Part shown: positions 8,674 to 16,003 of the stretch, piece by piece | Numbering within the stretch: the stretch's first letter is position 1 | How the letters are laid out: each line of letters begins with the position of its first letter | Assembly: GCA_030146365.1 (NCBI GenBank) | Contig: JASLBU010000077.1 | Location: 1 to 31,440 of the forward strand | Direction: 5' to 3' | Length of the DNA: 31,440 nt | DNA from: Candidatus Limnocylindria bacterium | Lineage (GTDB): Bacteria > Chloroflexota > Limnocylindria > QHBO01 | The notes under the pieces: generated by a model | What the model was told of the DNA's origin: nothing | Database searches by the model: none | Seen by the model: only the letters and a program-made list of their open reading frames with translations | Made by a program: the position numbers and the translations under genes

Positions 8674-9674
8674 TCGACATTATCGAGATCGCCGGGCCGC
8701 CCATTCCGGGGCTCCGCTTCCGGCACTACCGCGGCGAGGCGGATCATCCCGGCATGCTGGCCGTCTACGCTGCCGCGCACGAGGCGGACGGCATCGAGGA
8801 GGTCACGACGCTGGAGCAGATGCGGCTGAACTACGCCACGCTGGTCAACTGCGACCCGGCGCGTGACATCGTCATCGCCGAGATCGACGGGGACCTGATC
8901 GCGTATGCGCGCGTGTTCTGGATGGAGCTGGTCGAGGGCGGCCGCTCATACGAGAACTTCGGCTTCGTGCACCCGGCCTGGCGGCGGCGCGGCATCGGCT
9001 CGGCGCTCCATCGCCACAACGAGTCGCGGCTCGGCGAGATCGCTGCGGCGCACGGCACCACCGACCCGAAGTGGCTCTCGTCGGAGGGCACCGACGCGGA
9101 CGCGGGCAACACGGCCCTCCTGCTCGGCGACGGCTACGAGCCTGCCCGCTGGTTCTACGACATGGTTGCCCCCACCCTGGAGCCGATCGTCAGCCCGCCG
9201 ATGCCCGAGGGCATCGAGCTGCGGCCGGCCACCCGCGATCAGTACCGCCGGTTGTGGGAGGCGCAGGCCGAGGCATTCCGCGACCACTGGGGTGAGAGCG
9301 AGTGGACCGAGGAGGACTGGATGCGCTTCGATGCGGATCCGGATCACGCGGATCCAGGGCTCTGGCGCGTCGGCTGGGACGGTGACGAGGTCACCGGCGT
9401 GGTCATGACCACGGTGCCGGGGGAGGAGAACGAGCGATACGGGCGCAAGCGGGTCTACGTGGCCGGCGTCTCGGTGCGGCGGCCGTGGCGGCGGCGCGGG
9501 CTGGCGCGGGCGCTTCTCGCCTCGTCACTGGTTGGGGCGCGGGAGGCGGGGTACACCTCCGCATCGCTCGGTGTCGACTCCAACAGTCCGACCGGCGCCA
9601 CCGACCTCTACCGCTCGCTCGGCTTCGAGCCCGAGCGCACGTTCACGACCTACCGAAAGCCGCTTGCCGTCTGA
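8670..9674 (+). CDS. Double-domain GNAT acetyltransferase, copy 3
   Basis: Third tandem paralogue, 334 residues from a GTG at 8670 that overlaps the previous stop as GTGA; GGAGGGAG lies about ten bases ahead. Cofactor motifs are HPAWRRRGIGSALHRHNE in the N-terminal half and RRPWRRRGLARALLASS in the C-terminal half, ending GVDSNSPTGATDLYRSLGF and TTYRKPLAV. The first domain differs most from its siblings (for example ARVFWMELVEGGRSYENFG), hinting at a different acceptor. It is the last gene of the unit and converges on the mannosyltransferase gene with a 20-base gap that shows no obvious terminator. Confidence 0.87.
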   Translation: MIDIIEIAGPPIPGLRFRHYRGEADHPGMLAVYAAAHEADGIEEVTTLEQMRLNYATLVNCDPARDIVIAEIDGDLIAYARVFWMELVEGGRSYENFGFVHPAWRRRGIGSALHRHNESRLGEIAAAHGTTDPKWLSSEGTDADAGNTALLLGDGYEPARWFYDMVAPTLEPIVSPPMPEGIELRPATRDQYRRLWEAQAEAFRDHWGESEWTEEDWMRFDADPDHADPGLWRVGWDGDEVTGVVMTTVPGEENERYGRKRVYVAGVSVRRPWRRRGLARALLASSLVGAREAGYTSASLGVDSNSPTGATDLYRSLGFEPERTFTTYRKPLAV

Positions 9675-9694
9675 GGCGGCGACCGGCTCGCGTC

Positions 9695-10930
9695 TCAGCG
9701 TGTGGCGAGCACGCGCTCCCGGGTCTCGTAGTAAAAGTCGACGATCCGCTCGGTGACCCGGTCCCAGCTGAACTCGGGAGCGCGCGCCCGCCCGGCCTCA
9801 CCGAGCTCATGGCGCAGATCCGGGTCCCGGGCGAGCGCGTAGAGCGCGGCCGCCAGCGCGCGCGGGTTGCGGGGCTCGACCAGGATGCCCTGCACGTTGC
9901 GCTCGACGACCTTCTTGAAGCCGTGGATGTCGGAGGCGACGATCGGCACGCCGGCCGCCATGGCCTCGAGCAGCACGATGCCGAACGACTCCTGGCCGGT
10001 GTTGGGTGCGCAGTAGATGTCGGCGGACGCGAAGTAGCGAACCTTGTCCTCGTCGCTCACCCGCCCGAGGAACTCGACGTCGCGAATGCCACGCAGGCCG
10101 ACGTAGCGGCGGTATTCGCGCTCCTTCGGCCCGGCGCCGACCACCAGAAGCCGTGCATCCACCTTCCGCTTGCGCAGACGGTGGTACGCCTTCAGCAGGT
10201 GGATCAGGCCCTTGCGCTCCTCGAAGCGGCCGACGAAGAGGATGTTGAGCGTGCCGTCCCGGAGCTCCTCGAAGGGCTCCGCCCCTGCGAATCGTTCGAG
10301 GTTCACGCCGTTCGGGATGATGCGGTACTCGCCGGGAAAATACGAGCTGATGAAGTGCCGCGCGGCGCCCGAGACGGCGATGCGCCCGTGGAGCAGGTTG
10401 GGCAGCCGGCCGGCGAACCACTTGCCGACCCAGTACGACGGCGAGAACCCGCCGAACGCATGGAAGGTGGCGATGTTCACCGTCTGTGACTGGTCGAGGA
10501 CGGTTGGCGACAGGAAGGGCACGAACGGCTCGTGGAAGTGCAGGATGTCGAACCGGTGGGCCTCGAGGATGTCGCGCGCCTGGTGCTTGAATCGGAGGCC
10601 GAGCGTCACTCGCCCCACGCTGCCGTTGGCCGGCGCCGCCCAGCCGGTGCCGAGGCGGATGATGTGGCCCTCGCTCTCCCGCTGGCGGCCGTACTTGCTG
10701 GTCAGGATCCACACGTCGTGCCCCATCCGGGTCATCGACTCGTACGTGTAGCGCACGTGCTCGTTCACGCCGCCCGGATGCGGATATCCGTACGGGCTCA
10801 CGATGCCGATCTTCAACGGGCGCCGATCCTGCCTGGCCACCACCAGCGGCGCCGCTGGCGCGTCGAGCAGCGATGCGACCGAGAGCGGGCGATCCGGCAC
10901 GGTCCCGAGCATAGTCGATCGCTCCGTCAT
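9695..10930 (-). CDS. pimA: GT4 glycosyltransferase, PimA-like phosphatidylinositol mannosyltransferase
   Basis: GT-B fold enzyme expected to add mannose from GDP-mannose to the inositol ring of phosphatidylinositol at the inner membrane face. After a roughly 38-residue extension comes KIGIVSPYGYPHPGGVNEHV, matching the PimA start with its Gly-Gly-Val loop. Other PimA-like blocks are NGSVGRV, LHFHEPFVPFLSP, ATFHAFGG, GRIAVSGAARH, IIPNGVNLERFA, FVGRFEERKG, and the donor-site block ADIYCAPNTGQESFGIVLLE with its E-x7-E. The ATG at 10930 overlaps the stop of the PHP gene (ATGA). Placement at the end of a CDP-alcohol transferase, ino1 and acyltransferase operon supports PimA over other GT4 members. 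411 residues; the sugar specificity is inferred. Confidence 0.82.
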   Translation of the reverse strand: MTERSTMLGTVPDRPLSVASLLDAPAAPLVVARQDRRPLKIGIVSPYGYPHPGGVNEHVRYTYESMTRMGHDVWILTSKYGRQRESEGHIIRLGTGWAAPANGSVGRVTLGLRFKHQARDILEAHRFDILHFHEPFVPFLSPTVLDQSQTVNIATFHAFGGFSPSYWVGKWFAGRLPNLLHGRIAVSGAARHFISSYFPGEYRIIPNGVNLERFAGAEPFEELRDGTLNILFVGRFEERKGLIHLLKAYHRLRKRKVDARLLVVGAGPKEREYRRYVGLRGIRDVEFLGRVSDEDKVRYFASADIYCAPNTGQESFGIVLLEAMAAGVPIVASDIHGFKKVVERNVQGILVEPRNPRALAAALYALARDPDLRHELGEAGRARAPEFSWDRVTERIVDFYYETRERVLATR

Positions 10931-11721
10931 CGCCAGTCCCGGTTGCCGGGTCGCACGGTCTGCCAGAGGTGGCGGGCCTTGGCCCGCAGCTGCCGCCGAT
11001 AGACATCCACGTTGTGCGCCGATGACCAGTGCGTTCCGTGGGCGCTCACTGCCCCCGCGGCAAGCGCGGCGCGATAGTCCGCCGCCGTGTGGCCGTCGAA
11101 GGCGGTGAAGCCGCTGCCGATGCCCTCCAGGACGTGGGCGTCAGAGTTGCCCACCGCCGGCAGCCGAAGCTCCCGGGCGTTGAGGTCCAGGCGCGCGGCC
11201 TGCCGCGTCCGCCCCGCGGTGCTGGGGTTGAACAGCTCCAGTGCGTCGAAGCGGACCGCGGGATCCGGATGGTCCCGCACGCCGCGCAGGCTGCGGGCGC
11301 CCACGCTCAGCGGGATCGGCGCGAGCGGATGCGCGGCGATGGCGAGCCCTCCGGCGGCGTGAACCGCGGCCAGCGTCTCCTCAAGCGGGCGGAGTGCGGG
11401 AAGCCGCTCGGTGAGGAACAGGGCGAGCACGTGGCCGCGCCGCGTGGTGATCTCCTCGCCGACCACGAGGTCGAACGAGAAGTCCCCGGCCGCGTGGAGC
11501 TCCGCGGCGTGCAGCGCGCCGTCGATCCGCTCGTGGTCGGTGATCGCGACCACGTCGAGATCGGTACGGTGCTCGACGTGCTCGAGGATCGAGGCGACCG
11601 TCGCCGTGCCGTCCGAGTACAGCGAGTGCAGGTGCATGTCGGCGCGGCCGCGACGGCCGCCTCCACGGGGCTCCATCCCGCGCCGATTGCCGGCACTGAC
11701 GCCTCCATTCGGCGCCCTCAC
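10927..11721 (-). CDS. PHP-domain metal-dependent phosphoesterase
   Basis: Hydrolase of the PHP family, which cleaves phosphate esters with a metal cluster. All recognisable metal-ligand motifs are intact: HLH in ADMHLHSLYSDGT, DH in VVAITDHERIDGA, E in VVGEEITTRRGH, H in AIAAHPLAP and DAH in GNSDAHVLEGIG. This resembles the small-molecule PHP phosphatases (YciV-like), not the polymerase-associated ones. I chose the GTG at 11721 because it overlaps the upstream acyltransferase stop (GTGA); an ATG at 11676 nearer the domain is possible. The protein is 264 residues. It sits between acyltransferase and PimA-like genes in an inositol-lipid operon, so phosphatidylinositol phosphate is an attractive substrate, but this is inference. 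Confidence 0.8.
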   Translation of the reverse strand: MRAPNGGVSAGNRRGMEPRGGGRRGRADMHLHSLYSDGTATVASILEHVEHRTDLDVVAITDHERIDGALHAAELHAAGDFSFDLVVGEEITTRRGHVLALFLTERLPALRPLEETLAAVHAAGGLAIAAHPLAPIPLSVGARSLRGVRDHPDPAVRFDALELFNPSTAGRTRQAARLDLNARELRLPAVGNSDAHVLEGIGSGFTAFDGHTAADYRAALAAGAVSAHGTHWSSAHNVDVYRRQLRAKARHLWQTVRPGNRDWR

Positions 11722-12599
11722 CGAACGCCCCGCAGGTCGGGCCAGAAGGGCTGGAACGATCCCCACCACTGTTCAGGCGCCGCCGCGATGTCCTCCTCGA
11801 TGCACTCGGCGATGCGGGCGACCAGCAGCCGGACGTCTGCGCGGCGGTCGCCCGTGTCCGGCAGGTCCAGGAGGCGCCCGATCGTCTGGAAGCGGTCCGG
11901 GGCGAGCCGCAGGCAGCGCCCGACCAGGATGGCCGCCCGGTGGTTCACCGCAAGCCAGCCCGGTCCAACCGGGATCGTGGTCGGGTGGCCGAACATCGTG
12001 ACCGGCTGCCCGTCGCCATCGAGGTCGCGGTCGCCGATGATGGCGATCATGCCGCCCGACCGGAGTCGCTGGATCAAGGGTCGCCGCGCCCGCTTCAGCG
12101 CGACGAGCTCCGGCCCACCGCCCCCGCGCCGCGCCGCGAGGAACTCGAACAGGGCGGGCGGCTCGATCTCCTCGATCGGCGACAGCGGCCGCAGCCCGTG
12201 CGCGGAGAGGAAGATGCCGAACGGCTCGAAGTTTCCCAGGTGCGAGCTGACGAGGATCGCCGGACCCTCGCTCAGCGGCCGGCAAATCTGGTCCCAGGCG
12301 GGCACGTCCACGATCTCGTTCGCGTGGCGCAGGTCGTAATAGGGAGCGCGCAGCAGCTCCAGGTAATAGCGCGCGTGGTTTCGGAACGCGTCTCGAACCA
12401 TGGCCCGCAGCGGGGGCCCGGACGCCGGCCGGCCGGTGGCCGCGCAGACACGTGCGAGGTTGGCAGCCACCAGCCGGCGTCGACCGGGCGCCAGGCGGTG
12501 CCAGGCGTCGCCCGCCAAGTCGGCGAGCGGGTACGCGATCGACGATGGGAGCAGCCGGGCCAGTCCATCGGCCAGCGAGAGCGCGAGTCTGAGGAGCAT
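11718..12599 (-). CDS. LPLAT-family acyltransferase (PatA/LpxL-like), copy 2
   Basis: Membrane-associated acyltransferase of the lysophospholipid/lauroyl transferase family. From the ATG at 12599 (TGATG overlap with the preceding gene) it is 293 residues and starts MLLRLALSLADGLARLLPSS. The catalytic H-x4-E is seen in VSSHLGNFEPFG. Further family blocks are GDRDLDGDGQPVTMFG, IPVGPGWLAVNHRAAIL and the C-terminal PEQWWGSFQPFWPD. In actinobacteria the PatA member acylates the mannose of PIMs and sits between the CDP-alcohol transferase and pimA; the same order is seen here. Two tandem copies are unusual. Which lipid position each one acylates cannot be told from sequence. Confidence 0.83.
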   Translation of the reverse strand: MLLRLALSLADGLARLLPSSIAYPLADLAGDAWHRLAPGRRRLVAANLARVCAATGRPASGPPLRAMVRDAFRNHARYYLELLRAPYYDLRHANEIVDVPAWDQICRPLSEGPAILVSSHLGNFEPFGIFLSAHGLRPLSPIEEIEPPALFEFLAARRGGGGPELVALKRARRPLIQRLRSGGMIAIIGDRDLDGDGQPVTMFGHPTTIPVGPGWLAVNHRAAILVGRCLRLAPDRFQTIGRLLDLPDTGDRRADVRLLVARIAECIEEDIAAAPEQWWGSFQPFWPDLRGVR

Positions 12600-13612
12600 C
12601 AGGGCCGGATCTTCGTCCAGTCCTCGCCGCGCCGCGCCGCCTCCAGCGCTGCCCGAGCCGCGGCTCGGTCTGCCTCCGACTCCGGCCACACCGGGCGGAA
12701 CATGTACCACTGGCCGGGATCCTCGACGATGACCTCGGCGAGGGCGTCGGCGACCGCCTGCGTCGCACGCTGGATCTCCCGAGGTTCCGTGCTCGCGCAG
12801 TGGATCAGCGGGAGGCCCCGGGCGCTGAACCTGTCGTCCGGCAGCCGCCTGCATGCGACCGGCAGCATGGGCGCCCCACTTTTGGCGGCCAGCGTCGCGG
12901 GGCCGATGGGGAAGGTCGTCGGCTCGCCGCAGAACTCCACGGGCACGTCACCGCGTCGATAGCCCCCGTCGCAGAACAGCACCAGGGTCTTCCGATCACG
13001 CAGGGCACGGAAGAGACCGCGCAGATTCCGCCAGCCGATGAGGAAGATGCCCTGCCGCGCGCGCACGGCCGCGAGGTGGTCATAGAGGCGGCCGTAGGTC
13101 GTGTCGTCGGCGACCACGTGGATCGACTCGCCCGACGCCTTCACCGCCGGGCCGATGAGGTCCATGCCGCCGACGTGGACCGTGCAGACCACGACGCCCT
13201 TCTCCTCGGCCCGCGCGACCGCCAGGACCTCGAGGTTCTCGATCGAGACCAGGTCCCGGGCCTCCGTGGCGGTGATGTCGCCGATGCGCATCATGTCGAC
13301 GAGGTACTTGGCGTAGTTGCGGAACGCCCGGCGCCCGGCGCGCTTCACGCGCCGATCATCCGGGTCCAGCCGCATCGGGCGCGCCAGGTTGGCGTGAATG
13401 AGCCGCTGCTTGTCCTCGGCCAGGTCGTACGCCACGTTGCCGACGGCCGCCGCGGCGGGCATGGCGAGCGCCCGTGGCATGGCGTTGATGACCCGCTCGG
13501 CCGCTCGGTACAGCCAGAAGGTCACGACCTCGCGTTTACGCTCGGTGACGACCGATGCGGCGCGGCGGCTGGACGGCGCGCGTGCCGTCCCCGAACCGCT
13601 CGCGACGTCCAC
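12599..13612 (-). CDS. LPLAT-family acyltransferase (PatA-like), copy 1
   Basis: Second enzyme of the same family, immediately downstream of inositol-1-phosphate synthase. The core begins VTFWLYRAAERVINAMPRAL and contains the catalytic H-x4-D (VCTVHVGGMDLIG), FCDGGYRRGDVPVEFCGEP, FPIGPATLAAKSGAPMLPVA and the C-terminal block DPGQWYMFRPVWPE. I give the GTG at 13612, five bases after the ino1 stop (337 residues). A GTG at 13525 with GAGG close ahead would give 308 residues and remove a low-complexity Ser/Ala/Arg leader, so the start is uncertain. The stop overlaps the ATG of the next acyltransferase. It probably acylates an inositol-lipid intermediate; the acceptor is not known. Confidence 0.82.
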   Translation of the reverse strand: MDVASGSGTARAPSSRRAASVVTERKREVVTFWLYRAAERVINAMPRALAMPAAAAVGNVAYDLAEDKQRLIHANLARPMRLDPDDRRVKRAGRRAFRNYAKYLVDMMRIGDITATEARDLVSIENLEVLAVARAEEKGVVVCTVHVGGMDLIGPAVKASGESIHVVADDTTYGRLYDHLAAVRARQGIFLIGWRNLRGLFRALRDRKTLVLFCDGGYRRGDVPVEFCGEPTTFPIGPATLAAKSGAPMLPVACRRLPDDRFSARGLPLIHCASTEPREIQRATQAVADALAEVIVEDPGQWYMFRPVWPESEADRAAARAALEAARRGEDWTKIRP

Positions 13613-13617
13613 GCTGC

Positions 13618-14844
13618 TCAGGCGATCTCGGCCGCTGCGGCCTTCGCCTCGCCCCGGGTGTTCCGCTTCGACAGGCGCTTCGTCGGTCGCGGGGCGGACT
13701 TCTCGGTCCCGACGAGCACTTCGTTGTCCTCGCCGCGGATGAAGTCCTCGACCCGGTTGTGCGCGATGTCGTCGTGGATCTGCATGGGCGGGCTCTTCAT
13801 GAAGTAGCTGGACGGTGCGACCAGCGTACCGGAGAGCCCTCGGTCGAGGCCGAGCTTTGCGCACCGGATGGCGTCCGTGATGACGCCGGCGCTGTTCGGC
13901 GAGTCCCACACCTCGAGCTTGAGCTCCAGGTTCAGCGGCACGTCGCCATAGGTGGTGCCCTCCATGCGGATGTGGCACCACTTCCGGTCCTTGAGCCACG
14001 GGACGTAGTCGCTGGGGCCGACGTGGACGTTGTCGTCCTCGATCTCGTAGTCGATCATCGAGGTGACGGCGTTCGTCTTGCTGATCTTCTTCGACTCCAG
14101 TCGTTCCCGCTCCAGCATGTTGAGGAAGTCGGTGTTCCCGCCGAAGTTCAGCTGGTAGGTGCGGTCGATCCGGACGCCGCGGTCCATGAAGAGCCGGGTG
14201 AGGACCCTGTGGGTGATCGTTGCGCCCACCTGCGACTTGATGTCGTCGCCGATGATCGGCAGGCCGGCCTGCGCGAATCGGCGCTGCCAGTACGGCTCTC
14301 TGCCGATGAAAACGGGGATCGCGTTCACGAACGCAACGCCTGCCTGTATCGCCTGCTCGGCGTACCACTTGGTGGCCTGCTCGCTGCCGACCGGGAGGTA
14401 GCTGACGAGGACGTCGACCTTGCGGTCCTTGAGGATGCCGATGACATCCGCGGTCGGGCCCGGCGCCGGCTGGATGATCTCGGACAGGTACTTGCCGAGG
14501 CCGTCGTGCGTCATGCCACGTTCGACGTTCACGCCCAGCTTCGGCACGTCGGCGAACGTGAACGTGTTGTTGGGCTCGGCAAGGATCGCCTCGGAGAGGT
14601 CCTTGCCGACCTTGTTGCGGTCGATGTCGAACGCGGCCACGAACTCGATGTCGCGGATGTGGTAGCCGCCCAGGTTGACGTGCATCAGCCCCGGAATGAA
14701 GTCGCTCTCGTTGGCGTCGGCGTAGTGGAACCGCCCCTGGACGAGGCTGCTGGCGCAGTTGCCCACGCCGACGATGGCAACGCGCACCTTTCCGTCGCTC
14801 GGACGATGGCCGTTGGATGCAGCATTGCCGTTGGTTGATGCCAC
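13618..14844 (-). CDS. ino1: Inositol-1-phosphate synthase
   Basis: NAD-dependent enzyme converting glucose 6-phosphate to inositol 1-phosphate, the head group precursor for the adjacent CDP-alcohol transferase. The N-terminal Rossmann motif is VRVAIVGVGNCASSLVQG. The block GDDIKSQVGATITHRVL followed by QLNFGGNTDFLNMLERERL and SKKISKTNAVTS is highly characteristic of the actinobacterial-type enzyme and includes active-site lysines. The GTG start at 14844 has AAGGAG eight bases ahead and lies two bases after the previous stop. The frame extends upstream, but that part overlaps the neighbouring gene. The protein is 408 residues with a Lys/Ala-rich tail (TKRLSKRNTRGEAKAAAAE). Identification is firm. 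Confidence 0.95.
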   Translation of the reverse strand: MASTNGNAASNGHRPSDGKVRVAIVGVGNCASSLVQGRFHYADANESDFIPGLMHVNLGGYHIRDIEFVAAFDIDRNKVGKDLSEAILAEPNNTFTFADVPKLGVNVERGMTHDGLGKYLSEIIQPAPGPTADVIGILKDRKVDVLVSYLPVGSEQATKWYAEQAIQAGVAFVNAIPVFIGREPYWQRRFAQAGLPIIGDDIKSQVGATITHRVLTRLFMDRGVRIDRTYQLNFGGNTDFLNMLERERLESKKISKTNAVTSMIDYEIEDDNVHVGPSDYVPWLKDRKWCHIRMEGTTYGDVPLNLELKLEVWDSPNSAGVITDAIRCAKLGLDRGLSGTLVAPSSYFMKSPPMQIHDDIAHNRVEDFIRGEDNEVLVGTEKSAPRPTKRLSKRNTRGEAKAAAAEIA

Positions 14845-14846
14845 GT

Positions 14847-15521
14847 TCAGTTCTCCTTGCGGTCGATCGGGGACGCCTGGCTCAGCAGCCAGACGTGACG
14901 GATGCGCTGAATGACGGTGGTCACGGTCAGCACCGCGACGATGACGAGGATGCCCACCAGCCCGGCTGTCAGGCCGAGTCCGGCGAGGGCGATCCCGGCG
15001 ATGACGAGGACGAGCCGCTCGGTTCGCGGCGCGAGGCCGACGTTTGCCGTCAGCCCGATGCCCTCCGCACGCGCGTGGGCGTAGCTGACGAGGAACGAGC
15101 CGGCCAGGGCCACCAGGAGCGCCAGGACCGGGAGCATCGGCTCCGGCTGCGTTCGGAGCAGCCAGACGGCGATGCCGGTGTACAGGATCGCCTCGCCGGC
15201 TCGGTCGAGCGTCGAGTCCAGGAAGCTGCCGAAGGCCGTGCCCCCGCCCTGCGCCCGGGCGAGGGCGCCGTCGACCGCGTCGAGCAGCGAGCCCGCGGTC
15301 AGGATCGCCGCGCCGAGGAGCAGCCATCCGCCCGCCACGATCAGCGAGGCGATCAGCGTGATCCCGAGCCCGATCACGGTGATCGTGTTCGGGGTGAGGT
15401 GAAGGGCCATGGCCAGCCGAACGACGGGCGCGAGGCTGGCGCGCGCCGCCTCCTTCACCCACGACGGCAGGAACGACTCGCCGCGGCGGAGGTTTGGCGC
15501 CTGCGGCTGACTAGCTGACAT
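14847..15521 (-). CDS. CDP-alcohol phosphatidyltransferase, probable phosphatidylinositol-phosphate synthase
   Basis: Integral membrane enzyme joining CDP-diacylglycerol (or a similar lipid) to an alcohol phosphate. The CDP-alcohol signature is complete: DAVDGALAR, eight residues, then GSFLDSTLD, supplying the D-x2-DG-x2-AR-x8-G-x3-D-x3-D metal site. Several hydrophobic helices surround it (TVIGLGITLIASLIVAGGWL and others). The ATG at 15521 overlaps the end of the regulator gene by 11 bases. The following gene is ino1, so inositol 1-phosphate is the likely acceptor, as for actinobacterial PgsA1, which makes phosphatidylinositol phosphate. From sequence alone a phosphatidylglycerophosphate synthase cannot be excluded. 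224 residues. Confidence 0.85.
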   Translation of the reverse strand: MSASQPQAPNLRRGESFLPSWVKEAARASLAPVVRLAMALHLTPNTITVIGLGITLIASLIVAGGWLLLGAAILTAGSLLDAVDGALARAQGGGTAFGSFLDSTLDRAGEAILYTGIAVWLLRTQPEPMLPVLALLVALAGSFLVSYAHARAEGIGLTANVGLAPRTERLVLVIAGIALAGLGLTAGLVGILVIVAVLTVTTVIQRIRHVWLLSQASPIDRKEN

Positions 15522-15891
15522 CGGCGACCCTGCGGCCGGCGTCGCCGGTGGCCATGACGCCGGCCGTGCCGCCGACCAGGCGCGCCTCCGCTTCGTGCAG
15601 CTCCTCGAAGGCGGCCGTCCGGAGGTGGCAGATGACCTCGCGGCCGTGGCGCTTCGTGTCGATCACGCCGGCGAGGCGCAGGATGCGAAGGTGCCAGCTG
15701 ATCAGGGGCTGGGAGAGCCCGACGCGGGAAGAGAGCTCGCCGACGGCCAGCGGGCCGACCTCCGCCAGGATGCCGATGACGCGGAGGCGCGTCTCGTCGC
15801 CGAGCGCCCGGTAGAGGGTCCGCAGGCGACGCAGATCCTGTTCGCCGGCCGTCTCCGGAGTGGGTGGGATCACGTAGTGCTTCTTTATCAA
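15511..15891 (-). CDS. ArsR-type winged-helix transcriptional regulator
   Basis: DNA-binding protein at the head of the inositol-lipid operon. The winged-helix core runs from YRALGDETRLRVIGILAE through VGELSSRVGLSQPLISWHLR to ILRLAGVIDTKRHGREVICH, typical of the ArsR family. It has no cysteines, so the classic metal-sensing site is absent and another ligand is likely. The start is given as TTG at 15891 (translated Met-Ile-Lys-Lys); a GTG six codons in is possible, and neither has a clear Shine-Dalgarno. The stop overlaps the CDP-alcohol transferase start. A palindrome at 15904-15919, at the predicted transcription start, is a likely operator. 126 residues. Confidence 0.88.
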   Translation of the reverse strand: MIKKHYVIPPTPETAGEQDLRRLRTLYRALGDETRLRVIGILAEVGPLAVGELSSRVGLSQPLISWHLRILRLAGVIDTKRHGREVICHLRTAAFEELHEAEARLVGGTAGVMATGDAGRRVADVS

Positions 15892-15903
15892 ATGCTGGTT
15901 TAT

Positions 15904-15919
15904 ATAAGCGTGAGCTTAT
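15904..15919. promoter_or_regulatory. Inverted-repeat operator candidate
   Basis: ATAAGC-GTGA-GCTTAT is a perfect 6-4-6 inverted repeat in an AT-rich patch that stands out from the very GC-rich surroundings. It overlaps the end of the predicted -10 element of the minus-strand regulator gene and lies about 85 bases upstream of the divergent ABC transporter unit. Size and symmetry suit a dimeric winged-helix repressor; binding is inferred. Confidence 0.6.
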
Positions 15920-15947
15920 GGTATTGGGCATCGGTCGGCCACGTCAA
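15918..15947 (-). promoter_or_regulatory. Promoter of the inositol-lipid operon
   Basis: On the minus strand TTGACG (15947-15942) is followed after 18 bases by TACCAT (15923-15918). Transcription would start near 15911, inside the palindrome, about 20 bases before the regulator's start codon. A repressor bound there would block initiation, which suggests autoregulation of the whole operon. Confidence 0.5.
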
Positions 15948-15956
15948 GCGTGATGC

Positions 15957-15962
15957 TAGGAT
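15957..15962 (+). promoter_or_regulatory. Weak -10 candidate for the divergent ABC/MFS unit
   Basis: TAGGAT sits in the divergent region without a convincing -35 hexamer. If used, transcription would begin near 15969, upstream of the strong Shine-Dalgarno at 15991 but downstream of the ATG at 15953, which supports the later CTG start of the ABC gene. Confidence 0.25.
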
Positions 15963-16003
15963 CGGCGGACGCCCGGCCCTCGGGCTCACGAGGAGGTGCG
16001 GTC

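Noticed and set aside
6665..9674. Triple GNAT cluster as mycothiol synthase genes (mshD) linked to inositol metabolism
   Set aside because: The double-GNAT layout is similar, but MshD is single-copy, no mshA/B/C is in the window, and the GT4 gene matches PimA rather than MshA.
9675..9694. Terminator between converging GNAT and mannosyltransferase genes
   Set aside because: Only 20 bases and no stem with a T-run on either strand.
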